Of a DNA stretch of 64,000 nucleotides, positions 10,931-20,346 are shown in pieces (within the stretch, counting starts at the first letter, position 1; each line of letters opens with the position of its first letter). This stretch comes from Eucalyptus grandis (taxonomy: Eukaryota; Streptophyta; Magnoliopsida; Myrtales; Myrtaceae), in the NCBI RefSeq assembly GCF_016545825.1, contig NC_052613.1, forward strand, positions 54,976,112-55,040,111, written 5' to 3'. The position numbers and the translations under genes were made by a program. The notes under the pieces were generated by a model. That model was given only the letters and a program-made list of their open reading frames with translations. It was not told the origin of the DNA and ran no database searches.

Positions 10931-12041
10931 CTAGGTAGCATCGACACGCGACACGCGACACGCGACACGACATGCGACACGTCATTTCTCAAAAAGTAGA
11001 GAATTCCGACACGTTACGACACGTTAAATATTAAATAAATATTTTTATATATACATGATTAATTATTATATTTATATAATAAATCTATACTAATAACATT
11101 AATAAATTTATTCATAAAAAATTGAAAAGACATTTTTTTTACTTTAACAAAAGTTATCGATGAAATAATTAACTAACGAAAGATTAGAGTCAAAATAAAT
11201 TTATATTTTTCTATGATTATCTAAATTTATCATTATTTAATATCTAATGCTTTTATTTTTGAAATAACTTTTTAACCTGTCTATTCATTTATTTTTTAGC
11301 CTTATCATGTATTAATAAAGTTATTTAATGTTATTGTCCAAAAAAAAAAAAAAGTTATTTAATGTTTCATACTTCTTTTAGGATTTAAATGGGTCCCACC
11401 CATTTATTTCAGCATACGTTTTCTTCCCCCACCCTCACCCACCCCTGCGCGTGTCACTTCCCCTGCACCTGCGCCTGTCGCTTCCCCTGCACGAGATTTT
11501 CTTTTCCCCAGAAGCCGTCGACGCCTCGTCTCTCTCCTTTCTCTTCTCCCTAAAAACAGCCCAAAGGGCAAAAACCCTAGCAATCACCATATTTTTCCTC
11601 TCCTTTGCTCGGTTTGACGTCTCCACCTCTCTCGCCGCTGCCTCGCCTCCGTTCTTCCCTTTGCCGTCGAAGCCTCGCGTCCAGCCCTCCATCGCGGTGT
11701 TGCGGTTTTTCATCTCGGCGTTGCAGTCGGCGGTCGCAACCGACCAAGACGATCAAGAAGGCTTCTCGGCGCAGTCGGCAGTCGCAGCCTTCTCCGGCGT
11801 TGCAGTCGGTGGTCGCAGCCCTCCCTCGCGTGAGCGACGGCTCCCTCACCCTTGCCTCCACCCTCCATCACCTTCTTCCTTCGCACCTGCAGATCCGCCA
11901 TCCGGACACGCTCCGACGCGCGTGTCGAAAAAAGTTGACCACGCGTTGACCGCGTATCCGAGCGTGTCCGAACGTGTCCGAGCGTGGCGGGGTGTCCGAC
12001 ACGACACGGAGGCCTTTTGAACGTGTCCGTGCTACCTAGGT
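10931..12041. mobile_element. Nonautonomous hAT-type element with 8-bp TSD
   Basis: The element is 1111 bp with target duplications GTAGTAAT at 10923-10930 and 12042-12049. The termini are inverted: CTAGGTAGCATCGACACG on the left and CGTGTCCGTGCTACCTAG on the right. Subterminal regions are rich in CGACACG/GTGTCCG words on both sides. The sister sequence upstream of NAC-C reads GTGATAAT followed directly by AGATGG (18180-18193), which is the uninserted site. An 8-bp TSD is the hallmark of hAT elements. The interior has GC-rich ORFs (11451-12020) but no recognisable transposase. Confidence 0.85.
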
Positions 12042-12214
12042 AGTAATAGATGTACATCTCAGTGTACACTCATTATTGAAGATGGATTCCATAATCAGCT
12101 GTGAATTTTGGTTTAAAGTGATAATCAACGTTGTTATATGGAATTTGTTTTGTTTTGAAGCCATCTAGGATTTATCTTAATTTGCAGCTAAACTACATTG
12201 TATCTCTTTCCCCA

Positions 12215-13335
12215 AGCCTTCCCAAGGCTGAAAGCCCAAGGCAGGTGGGTGGGGGCTGCCTTGGGCTTTCAGCCTTCTCGGTATGCTGAGAGCTAAACTT
12301 TTTTAAAAAAAATCTTCCCAAATTGTCCTTGTTGACTTTTCGTTTTTCCCTTTTTGTCCTGACTGTTCTTCTTCTTCTTCTTTCTTCTTCGTGGGCGGTT
12401 ACCGACGAAGGGCACGCAGTCGCCGGCGACCGTCGCGCCCGCCACGCTGACCTGCCGTGCCACGACCTTCGCCGCCGCCGCGTGACCCTTCGACGCTTGA
12501 AAGCAAGACCCCGCTCAAGAGGTCGCCGCGGAGGTCGCGACCGCGACCCATTTGGTCGCAGATCTAGTCACCAGCTGCGACCTTCGCGCTGCGACCAGAT
12601 GGGTCGCCGATCGCGACCTTCAGACGACCTTCGCGGAGGTTGTGACGCAAATCTGGTACCGACCAGATCTGCGTCACCGGCCGTGCTTCAAGCGACCTCC
12701 GTGGAGGTCGCGACCTTCCGCGCTGCAACCAAATGGGTCGCCGACCGCGACCTTCGCGGAGGTCGCGATGCAGATCTGGTAGCGACCAGATCTGCGTCGC
12801 CGGCCATGCTTCAGGCGACCTCCGCGAAGGTCGCGACCCATCTGGTTGCAGATCTGGTCGCGACCAGATGTGGTCGCCGGCCTTCGACCTTCGCGCGCTA
12901 CCAGATGGATCGCCGGCAACCTCCGCGGCTCGCCGGATCACCTACCCTTGGCCGGCGGTGACCAGTGAAGCCCTTGGCCGGCGGTAACCGGCGAAGCCTT
13001 GGCTGGCCAACGTTCCTTATTTTTTTTTTTTAATAATAAAAGCATTTTACAAATTTAATTTACCCAAACACTATTTTGCATAAGGATATTTCACAATGAC
13101 TTTCACAAATAAATTTACCAAACACACTTTCATTTTGAAAAACATCCTTTTAACTCAAAGCGCATTTACATTTTTTCAAGACTTTTCCCAAAAGTCTTCC
13201 CAAACGCACCCTAAAGGGGAGCCTTGGTGGTGGGTTTCTGGGCCAACTCCCCTCCATGTATAGTCGGTGGTCGTCGTTGGGCCTGTTGGGCCCTCAGAGG
13301 TCGTGAGCACCCGCAAGGTTATGCCAGGCCAGATC
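12215..13335. mobile_element. Insertion of about 1.1 kb with GC-rich repeat core, ends not resolved
   Basis: Compared with the sister region (18390-18450), this block is extra sequence. It starts beside a perfect hairpin (12226-12274). Its core (12400-13000) holds GACC/GGTCGC words with a 123-bp period (GACCAGATCTGCGTC at 12661 and 12784), followed by AT-rich sequence ending AAACGCACCCTAA near 13202-13214. That ending resembles TA-rich-TSD MITE termini, but I could not find a matching left end or TSD. It may be a truncated or nested element. Confidence 0.5.
12226..12274. repeat. Perfect 19-bp inverted repeat (hairpin)
   Basis: GGCTGAAAGCCCAAGGCAG at 12226-12244 is exactly complementary to 12256-12274, with an 11-base loop. 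It lies at the left edge of the unit-B-specific insertion, so it is probably part of a transposon end. Confidence 0.8.
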
Positions 13336-13920
13336 CTTGATGCCAAAAAATAATAATAATAAAATGTTATTTTGACCAGAAAATTTGCCCAATTAAAATG
13401 GTTTATAGTACAGTCATTACATGCAAAAGTTGTTTAATTGATTAATTTTAACCTCACTTGGGTTTAGGTTCCGAATCACTAAACTAAATTATGAACTGGA
13501 CCCAAATTATTGCTTGCTAATAGTCTTAAAAAGCCCAAATTACAGTATATAGAAGCCCGAAAATAAGGATTAAATCTTCTTATGTTTTTGGATAGTATCT
13601 ATTAAAAGTGTTGTGTGTAATTTTAATAACGCCTATTTTTATGATGGTTCTCTAGTAATTATCATAAACAGCTACCATCATCATAAGTGCAAGATGCCAC
13701 ACATCCAAAACATAACTTGCATCTCTCATAGAAAGCATCTTGCACTATATTAGTCATTTCTTATCAGAAAATGTCAAATTTCTGGATTCTAATTTAAACA
13801 ATAAACATGAAACTACGTCAATTAAGAAGGCAAATCGGATTTTAGAAAGATTCAGATATGAGAGTTCCTGTAATATTAGATGAGATCTTGTGAGAGCAAT
13901 TCTAAAAATTTAGGAAATAA
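13336..13920. other. Shared spacer between NAC and reductase, unit B
   Basis: It aligns with 18440-18580 and 19450-19960 of unit C, for example 'GCAAAAGTTGTTTAATTGAT'. It contains the uninserted counterpart (GCTAATAGTCTTAAAAAGCC, about 13516) of the transposon at 18583. A 12-bp inverted repeat, AGTGCAAGATGC, lies at 13686-13697 and 13735-13746. No gene is seen. Confidence 0.6.
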
Positions 13921-13924
13921 TTAC

Positions 13925-14250
13925 GTGGGAAACCAACTAAAATTTTCACGTATACCGTAAGCCAAACCAACAATTAATCCCCTTTAAGAATATACAATAC
14001 TTGTAAGAAATACCTTCGCGTTCGTGGGGTACCTTCACATCCGGACGGCCGACAGGGCGCCACGTGGCATGGCGCTTGGGTTGGCGTCGACGAGCGTCCG
14101 TGTCTTTTGAAATGGACATCGCGCGCGCTCGTTCTGCTGCTATAAGAGTACTCGGGGCTGCGCGCCAACTGCAGAGCAAGAGCAACCTCCTCCCCCTCCT
14201 CGTCGAAGCGAAGAAGAAGAAGAAGAAGAAGGAGAATCGGAGGAGACTCT
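13925..14250 (+). promoter_or_regulatory. Promoter and leader remnant of reductase copy B
   Basis: It is homologous to the copy A and C promoters, with G-box CACGTG at 14061-14066 and 'GCTATAAGAG' (about 14139) in place of the TATAAAAG of copy C. GAAGAA repeats of the leader follow. The coding exon 1 that should come next is missing. Confidence 0.55.
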
Positions 14251-15437
14251 GCCGTCGTAGATGGAAGTTCATGCATCTGAAGTTGATCGAGGTTTTAGCA
14301 GCTGAGCGGGGTTTATCCGATTGTGGATGCTTTTGTTCCGACAAGTGGGCCTTGTAGAAAGGTTCTCTTCTGCTTCTTTTCCGGGCATTGCTGGACTATA
14401 GAGAAGTCCTCTCGTGAGATTATTGGTTACCAGATGAGGACGGTGAGAGGAATAATCAATCTGGATAAACCTTTTTCCTTTGGATTGGACATGCCGAATG
14501 CGAGGTTATATTCTTCCAGAACCGGAGTAGTTGTTCTGTTTCTGAGTTTGCATTGTTTTGCCAGCTCCGAAGACATTCCTCAATGAGGTTGAGATTTGTG
14601 CGGTACGCTGGTCATCTTTTATGGCTTGTCTTTGTTTATATTTAAGAGTAATATTGCAGCTGTTACTCGAACTCATTCCTGCATTGGTAGGCAAGGCGAA
14701 TGGAAGAGAACATTCAGGAATCTTCTAAAAAGTTTCAAGATCTTGGGTTTGTTTTCTCGGTATTGTTACATGAGGTTTTCAAATCTCAATAACAGAGCCA
14801 TGATGTTGTTTGACTCGAGCCGTTCTGGTTTATTGGTTGAGTTATGGTCATTGAATATTGCAGCTTTCCTTATATCCAAACTCCTCATTTGGAGTGATCG
14901 TTCTTGTCTCTCCAACAGATGATCCAGAAAAGACTGAACATCTGCTTGCACTTGATGGAGCGAAAGATAAACTTCAACTGTTCAAAGCAAACCTGCTGGA
15001 AGAAGGTACATTTGATCCTATTGCTGAGGGTTGTGCAGGCAATTTTCACGCTGCCTCGCCCTTTTATCATGATGTCAGGGATCCGCAGAATTGATACACT
15101 AGTCCATGGCTCCATGCAGAGTAGTTTTTCCCCTTTTCTATTAGCCCTTTTTTACCAAATTTATTGTATTGAGGCCAACTAGCATGCTTCATGCTTATTC
15201 TGAGAGAGTAGGAATTTATTCAAATTAGCCGTGGCCAAGTTCATTAACATGGTCCCTCCTGTTTAGTTTTGTTAAACTTTAGCTTTGCCTTTGGATTACT
15301 AAAGGGAATCAAGGGCACCTGGAAACTGTAGTTGAAGTGACTGTACTCTTCTACATTTTTTTTTTGCGTAATCCGGTATTCTCATCGAGCACACCTTTCA
15401 CCACCTTCTACACAGGATTTCAAGTTGTCCAGCTTTT
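14251..15437 (+). pseudogene. CCR/CAD1-like reductase, copy B (exon 2 fragment)
   Basis: The leader joins directly to intron 1 sequence (ACTCTGCCGTCGTAGATG), so exon 1 with the start codon and NADP motif is deleted. Exon 2 (14919-15088) survives with a good AG acceptor and reads [15 protein letters not shown]...[15 protein letters not shown]. Its donor, with about 12 bases, is deleted, so the frame runs into TGA. Intron 2 continues to about 15437. There, sequence like the far 3' flank of the gene (compare 25745) follows at once, so exons 3-6 are gone. It is a dead copy. Confidence 0.85.
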
Positions 15438-15721
15438 GAGTTCCCCTCAATTACATGCTTATTGTCGTTCCTTTCCCTACGCTTCCCCAATTTTCATCTT
15501 AGAGTTCGTTCCAAGCATCGTCTATCATCAAATATAGAACTATCGATCCTCAGTACGTTGATTTTTTTCACAATTTCCAAAGTTGAGTTTCCTTCATGTT
15601 TTATTTTCCGACACTTGAGGAGCATATTTTGGGTCCGTCCAAAAAATTCTACAAGCAAGATGATAAGAAAACTGGATTATCAAAATCACGAGTGAATTAA
15701 TCATCCGACAATCAATGTATA

Positions 15722-17252
15722 TCATAAGAGTTTGCTTGCATAGTGATCACCTATGATGCGGCGACGGATGATATGGGTTGGTGCCGATGAAATCGTCCAA
15801 GTTATACACCAGAAAGGAAGAGCTTCCGCTCGGATGCGATGCAGGAGGAGGATTGCCAGTGAGCTGCCGAATAGGAGGCCCGAGACTCGTGGCCTGTGGG
15901 ACCACCCGTGGAACGTGCAGATGCAGGAGGAGCCCATTGCCGAGAGCCCTGAATGCAGTCCATTATTGACCGTGTCGACTTGTGGGACCACCCGTGGAAC
16001 GTGCAGATGCACACTGATCCGAGAACCCTGATGCAGTCCAAGATTGTTGACCGCGTCGACTTGCTGGCTCGTGTTGAGCTCGTGATTGGGCGCACTGATC
16101 TGAGAACTCTGAAGCGGTTGATGATTGTGGACCGCGTCGACTTGTTGGCTCGTGTTGACCTTGTGATTGGGCGCGGATTGAAGATGACTAATAGCCTTTT
16201 TCCGGCTTTGATTCTTCGATTGCTTTGCACGCCTGGGCGTATAAACCTTGCACAGAACCCACTCATCCAACTGCCACAATGAGCATTACAAAGATGTCAA
16301 TCCATGCCAAGCGGGCAAGGAAAACTAAAATGTAAACGTGAACGAAAGAATTGAAACCCTCTTGTCCTTCACTACCTTCTTCCCGTCTATGCTGGTGCGG
16401 TCCCCCTTCTTGTCCTCCTCCAATTTATACTCGTGCATATTCAAATCCGTCCCGTCTCTTCGTCTTTTCGAGTCATTTCCCACAAAGGCCAATGACGTCT
16501 TGTATCCGATTGTTCTGTTCTCCGCCAGGATGACGCTTCCCTTCCGGGACGACTTCCAAACCCCGCTGGGCGTGCACCGGTTCCACCGCGACCCGTTCCG
16601 ATACTTCCTGTCCCTCAGAGTGAAGAAGTACCACTCGTCCCCATCTATGCCCGCTCCCATCCGGTTCTCTGGAGAATCGCAGAACGAATCGCGTCAGGGT
16701 AATTTCCTCTGCATTTCTACATTGTTTCTGGCGGAAGCACGAGCTTGCACCGGGACGAATTCAAACAAGAATTTACCGCGCAATTCAAGAAAAGCCAAGA
16801 AAGTCGAGAAAGAGAAAACCAAACAGGCTCGACGAAAGCCAAGAAATTCAAAATGAGGAACGACCGAGCGAGAAATCGCATCTTGAAGCATGCGTGCACA
16901 TTCATCACAAACCGAACGGAGCCCGAGACTACACGGCGGCCACCTTTATGATGTGCTTACCGATGAGCGTTCTGGGGTCGAACTTGTAGAGATCGACGTC
17001 GGCGAAGAAGTTGCTGGCCGGAATCGGATCGCCCGCAACTTTGGGCTTCAAGTAATAGAGAATGAGCTCCTCGTCGGTGGGGATGAACCTCAACCCGGGT
17101 GAATTCTCGAGAGGGAACTCGGCCTTGGATGGCGGCGCCACCGCCGCCACCGCTAATTCTTGGCTCGAAGACGGCGTGCACGGGTCGACACCGACTTTCC
17201 GTTGACCTTGATCATCCCGATCACGGTTGTGGCTCTGATCATTATTCTCCAT
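15722..17252 (-). CDS. NAC-domain transcription factor, copy C
   Basis: Exons are 17252-16961, 16668-16358 and 16270-15722, giving about 383 aa. Splice positions match NAC-B exactly. NAC subdomains: GLRFIPTDEELILYYLKPKV (A), DLYKFDPRTLI (B), EWYFFTLRDRKYRNGSRWNR (C), divergent D with GVWKSSRKGSV, then MHEYKL and DEWVLCKVYTP (E). The C-terminal exon differs strongly from NAC-B. It encodes repeats around APNHxxNTSQQVDAV. Its last 50 or so residues use another frame of sequence homologous to the NAC-B end, so the tail has been frame-shifted. It is probably a nuclear regulator. Whether the altered tail is functional is unknown. Confidence 0.75.
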
Positions 17253-17314
17253 CGTTGGTGCCGCGAAAGACAAACGGATCAAATAATAAAATAGACGGGC
17301 AAAAATCATCACCC

Positions 17315-17363
<49 letters not shown>

Positions 17364-18582
17364 ATAACTAAGTATTTGAATCCAAAAGAATGATAACGGT
17401 TTACCAACCTAACAACCATCTTCTCCTTCTTGATCTGGTATTTATCTAGTGAATTCCCGTCAATCATTGGCGAATTTTCGTAGCCATTTGAGTTTAACAT
17501 AATACAAATCAATCTTCGAGTATCAAACTAGCCTTTGGGATTTTCTTTTTCATACACTGACCAACACCGACCAAAAAGAACAAGATGCAAATCGCATATA
17601 TATACCCATATCCTATTTGGATCAATATATCCGAGATTTTGCAAATAGATCTATACTAGATATAGCTCGATTGCAGCATTATATGCAATTTTAGCGCTTC
17701 GATATTAATGAGATGTTTAGTAAATTTTAAGGCACGAAAGCATCCTAAAGCTTCAACACCTCAATTGCAATTCTTCATTTTCTTGTTGGGGTGAATTCGC
17801 CCAATTAATTACGATAATTAATTGGGTGGATTCATAGCTTTCTTTTTCAGTCTCCCTTTATCCTTGACTGATTCAGTTCTCAGTTTTCTTCTTCTTTTTT
17901 TTGCTGTCCTCTTGTTTGGGGAGCTTTTCTCTTTCGAGGGTGGTTTCTATCCTGATCTAATCTAAATTTGGAGTTGTTTTTGTGTATGATTTTGGGGTTT
18001 TGTTTCCCTTGGATGTCACTAGTGTACAAATCTAATTTTAAAAGGGATTGGAAGAGTTTTATGAAGGTTTCGCTTTCACAAGCGTCAAATTTGTACTTAT
18101 TCAACCTCTTTACTTTGAACTACAATGGTGTTGGGTGTACCCAACCTACATGCACAAAAGACACCCAAAAGACAAAACTGTGATAATAGATGGAGACTTC
18201 AATGCATGCTCATTATTGAAGATGGATTCTGTGATCGAACACCTATTTTAGTTTGCAGAGTCACAAATCTGCTCTTTGAGCATATAACCCCCAATCTTGT
18301 TCTAATAATTTATCTTGTTATCTAGAACTTGTTTTGTTTTAAAGCCATTTAAGATTTGTCTTGATTTGCAATTGAACTGCATTATATCCTTACAGTATTT
18401 ATTTAAAAATGAATGAAATGTTAGTATGAAAAAAAAAAAATCCACCCAATTAAAAATGATTTATAGTGTAGTCATCACATGCAAAAGTTGTTTAATTGAT
18501 TAATTTTAACCTCACTTAGGTTTAGGCTCCAAATCACTAAACCATAATATGACCTGGACCCAAATTATTGCTCGGTAAGTTA
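17253..18582. other. Upstream region of NAC-C; no other gene
   Basis: It is sister to 9876-10922 plus 12050-12210 of unit B but lacks the hAT and GC-core insertions found there. A compound (AT)n(GT)n microsatellite lies at 17315-17360, with about 18 GT units. No coding gene is recognised. Confidence 0.6.
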
Positions 18583-19448
18583 GGGCGCGTTTAGTAACGA
18601 TTCTCGTTTCCTGGAGTAAATTCGATCGGGCCGATTCTTTTTTATTTTGTTCCCGGGAACTGATTCTAAGCATTTTAAGCCGTTTGGTAACTATCCAAAA
18701 TTTCTAATTCTGGAATAGAATTGTGTTTGGTACCATGCTCATTAATTCTATTCCAAATCAATTTTTTAAAATTTTTAAATAATTTTTTTACTTTTTTACT
18801 TTTTTTCTTTTCTTTTTCCTTTTTTTCATTTTTTCTTTTCTTTTTTCCTTTTTCCCATCTTCTTCTTCTTTCTTGTGGCCGGTCGCCGCCGACCCGTGGC
18901 CAGTCGACGAGCCTCGCCGGCAACTAGGCGAGCTCGCCGCCCCGCCGTGGCCAAGCCTCGCCTCGCCGGCGCGGGCGAGGCTTGCCCCCTCGCCACCCGG
19001 CGGGCCGAGCCTCACGAGGTTGCCAGCGGGCCTCGGCCCGGGGGTGGCCGAGGCCGAGCTTCACCGGTGGCCAGGGAGGTCGAGCCTTGCCGGTGGCGAG
19101 GCAAGCCTCCCGACGAGCTCACCGGTGGTGGGGCTTGCCTCCGGTGAGCTTGTCGGATCGACGGCGGTGAACGGTGGACGACGGCGGACGGCGGTGACGG
19201 CGGCGACGGATAGTGGCGGGCGGTGGTGGACGGCGATCGCGAGATGGCCGAAGGGAAGAAGGAGGGTTCTTGATTTTGATTCTTAAATTCGTTCTCGGAA
19301 TAAGAATCAATTTTTTTTTTTTGTTCTCGATTCTATTCTCAACTGCTCCTTTAACAAAAATTTTACCAAACGCGATTCTAGGCTTAAACTGATTCCAGGA
19401 ACAAAGAATCAGAATTTGGCCCTGTTTGGAGGGTTACCAAACAGGGCC
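18583..19448. mobile_element. Nonautonomous PIF/Harbinger-like element with GC-rich core (copy d)
   Basis: The element is 866 bp with TTA duplications at 18580-18582 and 19449-19451. The left end GGGCGCGTTTAGTAACGATT pairs imperfectly with the right end, whose reverse complement is GGCCCTGTTTGGTAACCCTC. Subterminal GTTCCCGGGAAC (about 18650) and ATTCCAGGAAC (right) repeat the motif of the 7096 element. The core (18880-19260) is GC-rich with GGCGAGGCTTGCC-type words. Unit B shows the empty site near 13516. No transposase is encoded. Confidence 0.8.
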
Positions 19449-19989
19449 TTAGTCTTAAAAAGTCTTAAAAAGCCCAAATTACAAAAAGAGGCCCAAAAAT
19501 TAGGATTAAATCTTCTTCTTCCAAGGGGTCTATTTTTGATAGCATAATAATTTTTGGATTAATGTGAGAATAAAAATTTGTTGTGAATCACAAATTCTTC
19601 AAAAAATGAACCATACAATAATTTATAATTATTTGTTATTTGGTTTTTGTAATCCAAAACAGACTATCATTCTCACAATAAGTTAAAGTATGTTGCCAAA
19701 TTATTTCTCCTTTAATAATGCATTCTTTTATAACGGTTTTCTAGAAATTGTTATAAAGAGTTACCATCATAGAAATTGTAAGATGCCACACATCCAAAAC
19801 ACGCCCGCGTCTCTCTCTCTCAAAGGATTTTCTTATCAAAAAGCCTAAACTATAAATAAGAAAAAAAATCTAAATTAGGAGGATAAATAGGGGTCTAGAA
19901 AAACTCAAATTCGGGACTTCCTCTAATATTATATGAGATTTCGTAAGAGCAATGCTAAAAATTTATGAAAGAATAGGTGGAAAGTTCTA

Positions 19990-20346
19990 GAAACTATAGT
20001 GGATGCACGGGGGCATCACGTGGGAAACCAGCTATATTTCACTTGCACAGTAAGCCAAACCGACATTTAAACCCCCTTTAAGAATATAAAATACTCGTAA
20101 GAAATACCATCGCGTCCATGGGTCCCTTCACATCCGAGCGGCGGATAGGGCGCCACGTGGCATTGCGCTTGAGTCGGCATCGACGAGCGTCCGCGTCTTT
20201 TGAAATGGACATCGAAGCGCGCGGTCGCTCGCTCTGCTGCTATAAAAGCACGCAGGGCTGCGCGCCAACTTGCAGAGCAAGAGCGACCTCCTCCTCCTCC
20301 TCCTCCTCCTCGAAGCGACGAAGGAGGACAACCGGAGAAGACGAGA
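19990..20346 (+). promoter_or_regulatory. Promoter and leader of reductase copy C
   Basis: TATAAAAG lies at 20241-20248, 99 bases before the ATG, so transcription should start near 20275. CACGTG G-boxes lie at 20017-20022 and 20154-20159. The second is kept in all three copies and suggests bZIP/bHLH (for example ABA or light) control, which is inference. A (CTC)n tract at 20286-20311 lies in the leader. Confidence 0.65.

Noticed and set aside
11451..12020. 189-codon ORF that might be a transposase
   Set aside because: It lies inside the hAT-type element but shows no hAT dimerisation or zinc-finger motifs and is Ser/Pro/Arg-rich. The element is best read as nonautonomous.
12323..12961. 212-codon Arg-rich ORF
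   Set aside because: It is translated from 123-bp GC repeats. All frames are equally open and no start context or domain supports it.
17315..17360. (AT)n(GT)n tract as a regulatory Z-DNA element
   Set aside because: It is an ordinary dinucleotide microsatellite. Nothing in the sequence supports a special role.
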